NCBI RefSeq assembly: GCF_004799685.1
Contig: NZ_CP031312.1
Span: 62,001 to 126,000 of the forward strand
Direction: 5' to 3'
From: Halobellus limi
GTDB lineage: Archaea > Halobacteriota > Halobacteria > Halobacteriales > Haloferacaceae
Length of the DNA: 64,000 nucleotides
Each line of letters opens with the position of its first letter. The stretch's first letter is position 1. Of this stretch, positions 25,765 to 34,251 are shown piece by piece. Made by a program: the position numbers and the translations under genes. The notes under the pieces are model-generated. The model was not told where the DNA came from and did not search any database. It saw only the letters and a list, made by a program, of their open reading frames with translations.

Positions 25765-25821
25765 GGGACGAACCGCCGTCCGGTCGAGACCGCGGTCCCG
25801 TCACTCCGGGATCGGCTCCGA

Positions 25822-25905
25822 TACAGTAGCGTTTGCAAGTCTTCACTCACTCGACCGTTCGACGGCATACGATCGGATGAGTAATCAGTTGCAAACGCTA
25901 CTGTA
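25822..25905. mobile_element. MITE-like palindromic element, copy B
   Basis: The 84-bp sister of the unit at 12837-12920, in the opposite orientation, with terminal inverted repeats CAGTAGCGTTTGCAA and bordering TA on both sides. The two copies differ at scattered positions, mostly in the centre, so they are not a recent duplication. It lies between hyuA and the zinc-ribbon gene. Confidence 0.65.
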
Positions 25906-25930
25906 GTTCGATCACACGGCGACGATACAT

Positions 25931-26116
25931 ATGCCCAGATACCCCGACGACGCACCCGAGTATACGTTCCGGTGTGAGGACTGTGGCGCCGTCATTCCGC
26001 CCTTTCAGGGCCTGTACTGGATCAGCGATCGTCGCGAACGAGACGGAGAGACGATCGACCTCCCGCGTTGCCCCGAGTGTGGCGCACACGAGATAAGCGC
26101 CGTACGGGATCACTGA
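25931..26116 (+). CDS. Small zinc-ribbon protein (61 aa)
   Basis: A 61-residue protein with two CxxC pairs, CEDCGAVIPPF at 15-25 and CPECGAHEIS near 47-56, which together form a typical four-cysteine zinc ribbon. The middle carries GLYWISDRRERDGET. It is probably a soluble accessory or nucleic-acid/protein-binding factor; small zinc-ribbon proteins of this size are common in haloarchaea and rarely characterised. It starts 25 bp after the MITE-like element and is followed 141 bp later by the chaperonin-like gene. Placement hints at a role with the hydantoinase island but nothing in the sequence shows it. Confidence 0.78.
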   Translation: MPRYPDDAPEYTFRCEDCGAVIPPFQGLYWISDRRERDGETIDLPRCPECGAHEISAVRDH

Positions 26117-26257
26117 CCGATCACGGCGATAGCTGATCGGTACTCCGCCGTTCGCACGCGTTTCTGCGCTCGGCCATGTAACCGTCCGTGGCTGACTGCG
26201 AATACGTCGTTGGGCCAAACATTTATTACGATGTACCGAGGGATAGAACCCGTATCG

Positions 26258-28012
26258 ATGGAGCCGAACCCGTCAGCCCAGTCGCGGCGTTTTCCCGAAG
26301 AAGCCGAGAGTTCGATCAGGTTTCCCCACGCGAATATAACGGCGGTCGACGCGATCTCGGACGTGTTCAGATCGACGGTCGGCCCCCGGTCGATGGACGT
26401 GTTGGTACTCGACACTTCCGCTGCGGGCGACAGCGACGACGCGGGGGTAGCCGTCGACGAGTACGCCGTGACCGGAGACGGGGCACGCCTCCTGCAGTCC
26501 CTCTCGGTCGAACACCCCGTCGGTGAACTACTGGAGCGGTCCATCGGTCCGTACCGACCGGGTGACACGGACATCGACGGGAAAGACGTCTTCGACGGCG
26601 TCGGCTCGAAGGTCGTATTTGCGAGCGAACTGCTCGCGAACTCCCTCGGCCTGCTGGAACGGGGAGTGCACCCACAGGAGATCGTCAGCGGATACCGCTC
26701 GGGTCTCGCCGTGGTCGAGGAGACGCTTCGCTCCGCCAGCGTCACACCGGAGACAGACGGGCGGGTTTCTGCCGCCGACGCGGCCCGGACGGCGCTTACG
26801 GGGAACGACTTCGGAAGGATGCGGGAGGAACTCGCGGAACTCGCCGCGACTGCTGCTCGGGAGATAGGGGAACCGAACGAGCGTTCGTTCGACGTCACGA
26901 CGGTGCGGCACGGCTCGATCCGCGATAGCCGTCTGATCGAGGGGACAGTCCTCGACCGCAATACCGTGGTTCACCGGGAGATGCCTCGACGCGTCGAGGA
27001 CGCCAACGTGTTACTGCTGGGCGGCCACGACCAGGGCGGACTACAGGATCCGGACGTCGTGGACGACTTCGAGGTCCAACTGGAATCACCGGACGCGCTC
27101 GGCGCGTTCGAACGAACGGCGGCGAACGAGCGGCGGGAACTCGTCGACCGGATCGTCCGGGTCGGTGCCGACGTCGTCCTCACGCAGATGGGCATAAACA
27201 GTCATTACCAGCAGCTGTTGGCCGATCGGGGAATAATGGCGATTCGACGCGTCCATCCCCGCAACCTCCAGCGGTTGTCCCTGGCGACCGGAGCGACCGT
27301 CGTGAAGCACAACGACGATGTCGGGCCGGAGCATCTCGGTCGCTGCGGCACCGTCGTCGAGCGAGAGATCGAACAGCGAAAGCACCGGAGAAAACACAGG
27401 CGTATCGTCGTGTTCGAGGGGTGTACCGATCCCGACTCGGTCACGATGCTGCTGTGTGGAACGTTCGGACAGCTCGAATCGCAAGCGCCACGTGAGGTCC
27501 GGAAGGCCGTACTGGCGGCCGCACAGTCTATGAGGGACGGACCGTCCGAAGGCGTCGTTCCGGGCGGCGGAGCTACGGAGACGGCGATCGCACGTCGAAT
27601 TAGGCAGGAAGCACAAACACGGGGCTCGAAAAGCCAGCTCGCGATGAACGAGTACGCCGCAGCGCTCGAAGGGCTGGTCAAAACGCTCGTCGAAAACGCC
27701 GGACTGGATCCGCTGGCCACCGTCACGGACCTTCGGACAGCGAACCGAACGAACGCGAACGTCGGTGTCGTCCTTCCCGACGGAGAGATCACCGACACGC
27801 TCGAAGCCGGAGTCGTCGATACGGCTGCAACGAAGAAGGAGGTCTACAGGAGCGGCACCGACCTCGCGACGTCGATCCTCCGCGTCGACGACGCGTTGGA
27901 TGCGACGTTCGAGGGGAAAACGGTGGACACGGGCGAAGCGATCCACCGAGAGCCGGCGGAGCGACACCGGGAGTACGTCGAAGACGCCGATTCTCGAACG
28001 ATCTGGGAGTGA
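26258..28012 (+). CDS. Divergent group II chaperonin (thermosome/TCP-1-like) with degenerate ATPase site
   Basis: A 584-residue chaperonin-family protein. Family landmarks are retained: NITAVDAISDVFRSTVGPRSMD (26-47), TGDGA (72-76), HPVGELL, GVHPQEIVSGYRSG (136-149), GVVPGGGATE (432-441), GLDPLATVTDLR (482-493) and SILRVDDALDA (539-549). Two nucleotide sites are changed. The P-loop GDGTTT of thermosomes reads FDGVGS (112-117), and the catalytic Asp of the HDAL segment is Lys416 by my alignment. It should fold as a chaperonin subunit but is unlikely to hydrolyse ATP as a normal thermosome. The start at 26258 is chosen because a TATA element (TTTATTAC, about 26222-26229) overlaps the longer frame. 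It may be a scaffold, or a subunit mixed with true thermosome subunits. Confidence 0.87.
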   Translation: MEPNPSAQSRRFPEEAESSIRFPHANITAVDAISDVFRSTVGPRSMDVLVLDTSAAGDSDDAGVAVDEYAVTGDGARLLQSLSVEHPVGELLERSIGPYRPGDTDIDGKDVFDGVGSKVVFASELLANSLGLLERGVHPQEIVSGYRSGLAVVEETLRSASVTPETDGRVSAADAARTALTGNDFGRMREELAELAATAAREIGEPNERSFDVTTVRHGSIRDSRLIEGTVLDRNTVVHREMPRRVEDANVLLLGGHDQGGLQDPDVVDDFEVQLESPDALGAFERTAANERRELVDRIVRVGADVVLTQMGINSHYQQLLADRGIMAIRRVHPRNLQRLSLATGATVVKHNDDVGPEHLGRCGTVVEREIEQRKHRRKHRRIVVFEGCTDPDSVTMLLCGTFGQLESQAPREVRKAVLAAAQSMRDGPSEGVVPGGGATETAIARRIRQEAQTRGSKSQLAMNEYAAALEGLVKTLVENAGLDPLATVTDLRTANRTNANVGVVLPDGEITDTLEAGVVDTAATKKEVYRSGTDLATSILRVDDALDATFEGKTVDTGEAIHREPAERHREYVEDADSRTIWE

Positions 28013-28063
28013 TCTCCGGAGGGCGGGTCGTCAGCGGCGGGGACTCGAAAACGCATTAGGCGG

Positions 28064-28936
28064 CTATCCGCGGGCGAGTTCGGTGATGTCCACTCGGCGA
28101 AGAGAGAGGTAGACGATCCCGAATATGACGACCAAGAGCGTGAGCGAGAGCGCGGCGGCAGCGGGGTAGTCCAGCCCCTGGTTCACCGTCGTGTAAATCA
28201 GCGTGGAAATCGTGCTGCTCCCGCCACTGAGAAACTGCGGGACGGCGAAGTTTCCGATCGAGAGGACGAACACGAAGATCGAGCCGATCACCACGCCCGG
28301 GAGGCTGAGCGGCCACGTCACGTTTCTGAACGTCGCTACCGGGCCGCCTCGAAGCGTTTCCGAGGCGTCGAGCAACCCCTCGTCGACCTGTGTGAGCGCG
28401 ATGTAGATCGGAGCAGCCATAAAGACCACGTAATTCTGTAGGTACCCCAGGATCTGCGAGACGGGTGAAAAAAGCAGCCAGGAGAGCGGTTGGTCGATGA
28501 TGCCGACCAGGAGAAGCACCTGGTTGATCACGCCCTCTTTGCCGAGAACCGGAATCCACCCCAGGGTCCGAATGACCCCCGAGGTCCAGAACGGGATGAT
28601 GAGGAACAACAGGAGGATGATGCCGCCGTTCTGACTGGTGTAAAAACGAAGGTAGTACGCCAGCGGGTACCCGAAGACGAGGGTGAGAAGCGTCACGACC
28701 GCGCCGGTGAGAAGCGTTTCGAGGAACACCTCACGGATCGTAGCGGACGTAGCCACGTTGATCCAGGGCTCCAGCGTGAGGGTGTGCTGCACCGAGAACG
28801 AACTGTAGGTGAGAACACTGTAGTAGCTGATAACGCCGAGCGGAATCAGCAGGAATACGCCGAACCAGAGCAGCGAGGGCCCGGCGAGCAGGTAGGACTC
28901 GTGTATCGATACGGAATCTCGTGATATCTTGCTCAT
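28064..28936 (-). CDS. ABC transporter permease (spermidine/putrescine PotB type)
   Basis: A 290-residue membrane permease with about six transmembrane helices, beginning SYLLAGPSLLWFGVFLLIPLG (16-36). The EAA-type loop reads DASETLRGGPVATFRNVTWPLSLPG and the last helix is LSLTLLVVIFGIVYLSL. This is the PotB half of a polyamine/opine-type importer; the PotC-type half is at 22693. It lies 34 bp behind the binding-protein gene on the same strand. The start MSKISRDSV at 28936 is preferred because upstream in-frame sequence overlaps the binding-protein gene and is not conserved. Confidence 0.9.
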   Translation of the reverse strand: MSKISRDSVSIHESYLLAGPSLLWFGVFLLIPLGVISYYSVLTYSSFSVQHTLTLEPWINVATSATIREVFLETLLTGAVVTLLTLVFGYPLAYYLRFYTSQNGGIILLLFLIIPFWTSGVIRTLGWIPVLGKEGVINQVLLLVGIIDQPLSWLLFSPVSQILGYLQNYVVFMAAPIYIALTQVDEGLLDASETLRGGPVATFRNVTWPLSLPGVVIGSIFVFVLSIGNFAVPQFLSGGSSTISTLIYTTVNQGLDYPAAAALSLTLLVVIFGIVYLSLRRVDITELARG

Positions 28937-28970
28937 AGTGTGTTGTCTGAATGTCTCGATCGTGCGACGC

Positions 28971-30344
28971 TCACGCGCTCTGGAACTCCTGCCAGCGGTC
29001 CAGCATGTACTCCGCGTTGTCGGGCCAGATCTGGAAGAACCCGATACGGTCGATCCGCTCTTCGATCGAACCGCAGTCCCGCTTCTGGCCGTCGGATGCG
29101 GGTGTCCCCTCTTCGGACGACCAGTCGTACGACTGTGGATCGAACAGCGCGGGGTTGTCGACCGACTCGTAGGTTTTCTTGCCTTCGTAGGCCCAGTCGT
29201 AGTACTCCGGACCCATCCCCTCACCACTGCTGTCGGAGCCGTCACGAACTAACTCCTTGTTCGGGTAGTGCGGAACCGAGTACCCCCAGTTTTGAATGTA
29301 GCCCGGGAACCACGCACCGAGGTGGACGTCGTTGTACAGCGAGTGGGCGGCCTCGAGGTTGTTTCGATCGGACGCACCGGGCTTGAGCGGGGCCATACCG
29401 ACGTACCAGAACCGATAGCCCTGCGTCCCCTCGCTCATCGTCGCGTACTCGCACGGCGTCCCGGAACGACGAACGTCGAGTGCCGCCGGCTGCCAGAGGT
29501 CTCCGATCACCGCCTCCTCGCCGGCCATCAAGTTGACCGAGTTCCCGTACGCGGTCCACGTGGACCGGAACTGCCCGTTGGACTTCTGTTCGACCAGGTA
29601 ATCGATGACCGTGTCGAGTTGGTCTTCCGTGGGGTTGTTCAGCTCGCCGACCGATCCGTCGATCAGGTCGTTGTCGAGGAGGTGCATCATCGTCTGCGGG
29701 ATCTGGATCGGGGCGGCACCGTTGACGAGCACCTCGCCCTCGTATTGGTCGTCGAACAGCGCGCTCCACTTCGAGACGTCGTCGACGTACTTCGGATTGT
29801 ACCCGATCGCGTCGAAGTTGTACGCGTACGGAGGCAGCCGGAGCGACCCGTCCGATTTGTCCTCCCACACCTCCTGATCGATGGTCTCCGTTTGCTCTTC
29901 TAGCTGTGGAATCCGCTCGCTGGGGTTCAAAAAGAGGTCCGAGATGGCGCTCTCGGACCAGTTGTCCAGATCGGCCGTATCAACCGGATAACTGGCGTCG
30001 TTATCCACCGTGAGCGCCGACGCGGTCGACGTGTCCAGTGAAAACACGTCCATCGATTCTCGACCGCCGCTCAGGACCTGTTGTTGGACGGTCGAACCGG
30101 TGGCCGTGGTCAGTTCTATCTCGTTTTCGGTCACTTCGGTGTACTTTTCGCCTTGACCGTCTCTCACCCCGTAAGCGGGGCCGATCCACTGGAGCGTGGA
30201 TCCGCTGCTGTCAGTGCTCTCTTGGCCACTGGAGTCGCCGGTGCTCTCCTGCCCGCCGCCGCCGAGACAGCCGCTCATTCCAGCCGCCGCAGCCGCGGCA
30301 CCACCGTACTTGACAAAGTTACGCCTGCTGAGTGATTCTCGCAT
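28971..30344 (-). CDS. ABC transporter substrate-binding lipoprotein (PotD/opine type)
   Basis: A 457-residue secreted binding protein. MRESLSRRNFVKYGG is a twin-arginine signal and GMSGC (ending near residue 27) the lipobox, followed by a Gly/Ser/Asp linker. The mature part has the spermidine/putrescine-binding layout with LPPYAYNFDAIGYNPKYV, ALFDDQYEGEVLVNG and GNSVNLMAGEEAVIGDLW. The start at 30344 is about 26 bp from the TATA element in TTTATATATTTG (about 30370-30381), so the mRNA is probably leaderless. It is divergent from the two ATPase genes at 30546. The transported compound is unknown; polyamine-like or N-methylated amines fit the island. Confidence 0.9.
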   Translation of the reverse strand: MRESLSRRNFVKYGGAAAAAAGMSGCLGGGGQESTGDSSGQESTDSSGSTLQWIGPAYGVRDGQGEKYTEVTENEIELTTATGSTVQQQVLSGGRESMDVFSLDTSTASALTVDNDASYPVDTADLDNWSESAISDLFLNPSERIPQLEEQTETIDQEVWEDKSDGSLRLPPYAYNFDAIGYNPKYVDDVSKWSALFDDQYEGEVLVNGAAPIQIPQTMMHLLDNDLIDGSVGELNNPTEDQLDTVIDYLVEQKSNGQFRSTWTAYGNSVNLMAGEEAVIGDLWQPAALDVRRSGTPCEYATMSEGTQGYRFWYVGMAPLKPGASDRNNLEAAHSLYNDVHLGAWFPGYIQNWGYSVPHYPNKELVRDGSDSSGEGMGPEYYDWAYEGKKTYESVDNPALFDPQSYDWSSEEGTPASDGQKRDCGSIEERIDRIGFFQIWPDNAEYMLDRWQEFQSA

Positions 30345-30545
30345 GGCTTTCACTAACAAGGTTCTCCGCAAATATATAAATGTGTTGGATATTTTCACCA
30401 AATTCCCTTATACACAGAAGAGGTGTATAAATTAGCCTCCGATCGACCGAGATTGTGGAAAGACACCACATCACATAAAATAAAAATAGTATATTTTAGT
30501 ATATTATTAGGAACAATTTTGTACTGGAGTGTCGAACGGAGACCT

Positions 30546-31688
30546 ATGGCGGCCCATCCAGCGATACGCATCGATTCACTGAGAAAGACGTTCGCCGACG
30601 AGGTCGTCTTAGACCACATCGATCTCTCGGTCACCGACGGGGAGTTCTGTGTAGTCATCGGACCCAGCGGATGTGGAAAGAGCACGCTATTGAAGTGCAT
30701 TGCCGGGATTTCCGATCCGGACGGGGGAGAGATCCACCTCCGAGGACGGGACACCGAATCGGTCCCGACCCGCGACAGAAACGTCGGTCTCGTGTTTCAG
30801 GAGTTCGAGGAGACGCTCTTTCCACACAAGACGGTGGAGGAGAACATCGAGTTCGGTCTCAGACAACAGTCCGACACTCCACCAGCGGAACAAATCGAAG
30901 ACCGAATCGACGAGGTTCTCGACCTCCTCGCCATCTCCCACACCAAATCGAGTTATCCGGACGAACTGAGCGGGGGACAACAGCAGCGCGTCGAACTGGC
31001 ACGCCAGCTCGTTCGCGACTGCGATATCACGTTGTTCGACGACCCGTTGGCGGATCTGGATTACAAACTCCAAAAGCGGATGGAGATCGAGATGAGGAGG
31101 CTCCACGAGGAGCTGGAGAGCACGTTCCTGTACGTGACGCACAACCAGGATCAGGCACTGAAACTCGCAGACAGGCTGATCGTGATGAACGACGGGGAAA
31201 TAGAACAGATCGGGACGCCCGAGGAAGTGTACACGAACCCGGCGAACGCGTTCGTCGGTCGGTTCGTCGGGGATTCCAATCTGCTGATAGGGGAGGTCGT
31301 TCGACGGACCGACGACGAAATCCGAGTCGAAACCCCGATAGGAGAACTCTCCGTCGCGAGTAGTGGCGATCAGCCGGCGACGACCGTCGAGGGCGCTGTG
31401 CTGGTTCGTCCCGAGGACGTCGTCATCGGAGAGGGCGCGGCCCGGTGTCGAAACAGCGTCGACGTCGTACTCGAAGGGGAGACCTACACCGGAGAGGTGA
31501 CGGAGTATTCGGTCTCGGTATCCGGGTACGACAACGAGATTCAGGTCGTCAAGCCCGGCAAGCCGGACGATGTCGGGGACAACAACGAGACGAAGATCGG
31601 CTTCGATCCGGACGCGGCCAAGTTCTTCGAGGAGATGAGCGTTACCGGACAACTGCAGGTCAGAGACCTATTAGAGGCAGAACAATGA
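30546..31688 (+). CDS. ABC transporter ATP-binding protein 1 (PotA type, Asp at catalytic Glu position)
   Basis: A 380-residue ATPase. Walker A is GPSGCGKST (39-47), Q-loop Gln85 (VFQEF), signature LSGGQQQR (141-148) and H-loop His199. Walker B reads ITLFDDP (161-167), so the usual catalytic Glu after the Asp is Asp166. That change normally slows hydrolysis in ABC ATPases. The C-terminal part (about 240-380) is a TOBE-like regulatory domain as in PotA/MalK. The start at 30546 is preferred as homology begins there; TATA-like A/T sequence precedes it. Its stop overlaps the start of the next ATPase gene (ATGA), so the two are translationally coupled and may form a mixed dimer. Confidence 0.9.
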   Translation: MAAHPAIRIDSLRKTFADEVVLDHIDLSVTDGEFCVVIGPSGCGKSTLLKCIAGISDPDGGEIHLRGRDTESVPTRDRNVGLVFQEFEETLFPHKTVEENIEFGLRQQSDTPPAEQIEDRIDEVLDLLAISHTKSSYPDELSGGQQQRVELARQLVRDCDITLFDDPLADLDYKLQKRMEIEMRRLHEELESTFLYVTHNQDQALKLADRLIVMNDGEIEQIGTPEEVYTNPANAFVGRFVGDSNLLIGEVVRRTDDEIRVETPIGELSVASSGDQPATTVEGAVLVRPEDVVIGEGAARCRNSVDVVLEGETYTGEVTEYSVSVSGYDNEIQVVKPGKPDDVGDNNETKIGFDPDAAKFFEEMSVTGQLQVRDLLEAEQ

Positions 31689-32875
31689 GTGACACGAACG
31701 ATCCGTTGACCCGATCCGAGCAGCCGGGAGAGTCCGGATCCAGCAGGCCGATGCTGGAGGTGTCCGGACTCACCAAGATATACCCCGACGGAACGCTCGC
31801 CGTCGACGATATCGACTTCACGGTCGAGGCGGGTGATTTCTGCGTGATCATCGGCCCGAGCGGGTGCGGTAAATCGACGACGCTTCACTCGCTCGTCGGG
31901 AACCTCGACGTGACTGCCGGGGCAGTCAGCCTCGACGGCGTGGAGATCACCGATCAGCCGACCCACAACAGAGACATCGGTCTCGTCTTCCAGGACTTCC
32001 AGCTCTTCCCGCATCTCTCCGTGTCGGAGAACGTCGAGTACGGACTGAGTCAACTGGGGATCGACGACCGGGAGAAACGGCGGCGGACGGAGCGCCTCCT
32101 GAAGATGATGCAGTTGGAGGGTCTCGCAGACCGCGAGCCGGAGGAACTCTCCGCCGGACAAAAACAGCGGGTAGCGCTCGCACGGAGCCTCGTCCTCGAA
32201 CCGAAACTACTCCTCTTGGACGAACCGCTGGGGGACATGGATTATAAGCTCCAAAAGCGGATGGAGCGTGAACTACTCCGCGTCCACAGGGAGTTCGACA
32301 CCACGTTCGTGTACGTCACCCACGACCAGACGCAGGCGATGAGACTCGCCGATCAGATCATCGTGATGAACGACGGACAGGTCGAACAGTCCGGGTCGGT
32401 CGCGGAGATCTACAACTCGCCGAACACCGCCTTCGTCTCGGCGTTCGTGGGAGATTCGAACACGTTTACTGGGACACTCGAGGAGGAACACCTCGATGGC
32501 AGCGTAACGATCGGTACCGCCCTCGGCTCGTTCGAGGCCTCGCCCGATAACCTCCACTCTCCGGTCGGCGGGCTGCTCGGATCCGAAATGTCGTTCTCTG
32601 TTCGGCCCCAGCATATGAGCCTGTCCGGAGAATACGCGAACACCCTCGACTGCCGGGTGAAAGACGTCCTGTGGAATCCCGGATCCAGTACGCAGGTGTT
32701 GTTGGAAGTGCAAGCGGAGGGCGTCGACAAGGAACTCAGTCTGAAGTCGTGGGAGTTGGCCGAGGTACCGGAAGGGAACGTACAGGTGAGTTGGAAGCCG
32801 GAACACACGATACTGCTCGAACGGACGAGCGTCGTAGACGGGATCGATCTCCAGAAGGACATCCTCGGGAGCTAA
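31685..32875 (+). CDS. ABC transporter ATP-binding protein 2 (PotA type)
   Basis: A 396-residue ATPase with Walker A GPSGCGKST (57-65), Q-loop in VFQDFQLFPH, signature LSAGQKQR (155-162, Ala replacing the first Gly), Walker B LLLLDEP with Asp179 and Glu180, and the H-loop in VTHDQTQAM. The C-terminal TOBE-like domain spans about 265-396. Unlike its upstream neighbour it keeps the catalytic Glu, so a heterodimer would have one canonical and one weakened Walker B site. It overlaps the preceding gene by 4 bp. With the permeases at 22693 and 28064 and the binding protein at 28971 it completes the split importer. Confidence 0.92.
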   Translation: MSDTNDPLTRSEQPGESGSSRPMLEVSGLTKIYPDGTLAVDDIDFTVEAGDFCVIIGPSGCGKSTTLHSLVGNLDVTAGAVSLDGVEITDQPTHNRDIGLVFQDFQLFPHLSVSENVEYGLSQLGIDDREKRRRTERLLKMMQLEGLADREPEELSAGQKQRVALARSLVLEPKLLLLDEPLGDMDYKLQKRMERELLRVHREFDTTFVYVTHDQTQAMRLADQIIVMNDGQVEQSGSVAEIYNSPNTAFVSAFVGDSNTFTGTLEEEHLDGSVTIGTALGSFEASPDNLHSPVGGLLGSEMSFSVRPQHMSLSGEYANTLDCRVKDVLWNPGSSTQVLLEVQAEGVDKELSLKSWELAEVPEGNVQVSWKPEHTILLERTSVVDGIDLQKDILGS

Positions 32876-32921
32876 CCGACAGTCGGTCTGGAGGGGACGG
32901 AATCCGGCCGTTCCCGGCCTT

Positions 32922-33719
32922 TCAGTGTTCGATATTTTCGTTCCGCATCGTCTGAATATTGACTTCTATGACGTTCGCCGCGCTGGTGACGAGGTTCGGA
33001 ACTGCCTCGTGAAAGTCGTCGCCTTGCATCCGACTGGTCGGCTTGGTGAGACTCACAGCACCCAGCACTGTTTCGTTTTTGTCTAAAATCGGAGCGCCGA
33101 CCGCTCGCGTACCGAATATCTCCTCCTCGTCGTTCAGGGCGTACCCCTGTTCGCGGATCGACGCTAACTCCTCGAAGAGTTCGTCTCTGGAGGTGATGGT
33201 CTTTTCAGTTCGCTGTGGGAGTCCCGATTCCGCGATGATCTCCTCGACACGGTCCTCGGGGAGATATGCCAGTATGGCCTTTCCGTACGCTGAACTGTGT
33301 AAGTACCCCGGTTTTTCCAGTTTTTTCTCGAAGTAGTTTTTCCCCACGGCGTTCTGCCCGCGAGCCTCGTGCAGGTAGATGAGGTCGCCGTGCTCTTCGG
33401 TGACCAGATGAACGTATTCGTCGGTTTCTTCGGCCAGTCGCTCGATCTCTGATCGTCCCGCCTTGAAGAGGACGTTGTGCTTTTTGACGAACTCACCGAG
33501 GTTGAGAAAATGCAGCCCGAGGTGGTATTTCCCGTCCCGCTTGACCACGTACTTTTGCTCTTTCAGCGTCGCGAGGTGGGTGTAAACCGTCCCCTTCGGC
33601 ATATCCAGGTGGTCCGCTAACTCCGTAACGCCGGCACCCTGTAACTTCTCGAGCGTGCGGATTATCTCCCAACTCGTCGCGACGGTCGTCATCGTTCGAG
33701 GGGAGCGTTGGTTAGTCAT
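32922..33719 (-). CDS. IclR family transcriptional regulator
   Basis: A 265-residue IclR-type regulator. The HTH covers about residues 10-70 (WEIIRTLEKLQGAGVTELADH, MPKGTVYTHLATLKEQKYV) and the effector-binding domain about 85-262 (EYVHLVTEEHGDLIYLHEA, HSSAYGKAILAYLPED, LNDEEEIFGTRAVGAPI). The ATG at 33719 follows a TATA-like element near 33746-33756. It is convergent with the ATPase genes, and the upstream spacer carries GTTYG-N7-CAAAC dyads that also occur between the flavoprotein and hyuB genes. It is therefore the best candidate for regulator of the catabolic island. Its effector is unknown. Confidence 0.92.
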   Translation of the reverse strand: MTNQRSPRTMTTVATSWEIIRTLEKLQGAGVTELADHLDMPKGTVYTHLATLKEQKYVVKRDGKYHLGLHFLNLGEFVKKHNVLFKAGRSEIERLAEETDEYVHLVTEEHGDLIYLHEARGQNAVGKNYFEKKLEKPGYLHSSAYGKAILAYLPEDRVEEIIAESGLPQRTEKTITSRDELFEELASIREQGYALNDEEEIFGTRAVGAPILDKNETVLGAVSLTKPTSRMQGDDFHEAVPNLVTSAANVIEVNIQTMRNENIEH

Positions 33720-33879
33720 TTGCAAACACGTACCAACCAGAAATACTTAAAATTATCTATCTGTGACTCGAAAAGGCCGACGTGGATCCAATTTTCTGAA
33801 CGATAATTGTGTATTCTCCACGATATCGGCGGTCAAGTGGTATTTGATTCAGGGTAGAATTACACGACGGAGCAATATC

Positions 33880-33896
33880 GTTCGTGTATTCCAAAC
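33880..33896. promoter_or_regulatory. GTTYG-N7-CAAAC dyad, copy 3
   Basis: GTTCGTGTATTCCAAAC, about 160 bp upstream of the IclR start. It matches copy 1 at 15 of 17 positions. Confidence 0.45.
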
Positions 33897-34045
33897 ATTT
33901 GTCTCACGTGCTATTGTACCAGTATGACGGGGATAGGGACGTACAGGGGCGATATCCGCATCCGCTCTCGTTGATGGACATTACACCACTACTTGTGTAA
34001 TAGAAATGCTCCCACGGACGCGGTTGGCTTCAGTACCCAGAATTT

Positions 34046-34062
34046 GTTTTGTTATTCCAAAC
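34046..34062. promoter_or_regulatory. GTTYG-N7-CAAAC dyad, copy 4 (weaker left arm)
   Basis: GTTTTGTTATTCCAAAC shares the TATTCCAAAC core exactly but has a degenerate left arm. It is about 190 bp upstream of the Usp gene. Confidence 0.35.
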
Positions 34063-34251
34063 GTCTCCGAGAGAGAAGTTTCAGTGCGATCTCCGGGGGA
34101 CGAAACCAGACCGACTGGTCAAACTACGAATAGGGACTCTTCGCCCGGACGCTCGCGGGTCTTCACGGGAATCACTTGTGACGGGTCCGCCGGCGCCGAG
34201 GTGCGTGCGTGGCACTAAAATTATATAACTGATGAACCTCATAGACCTCGT

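Larger units (their letters stand above)
33720..34251. other. Divergent spacer between IclR and Usp genes
   Basis: About 530 bp with no convincing gene. It holds the IclR promoter, two GTTYG-N7-CAAAC-like dyads (33880-33896 and 34046-34062) and the TATA element of the Usp gene (AAAATTATATAAC, about 34216-34228). Confidence 0.55.
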
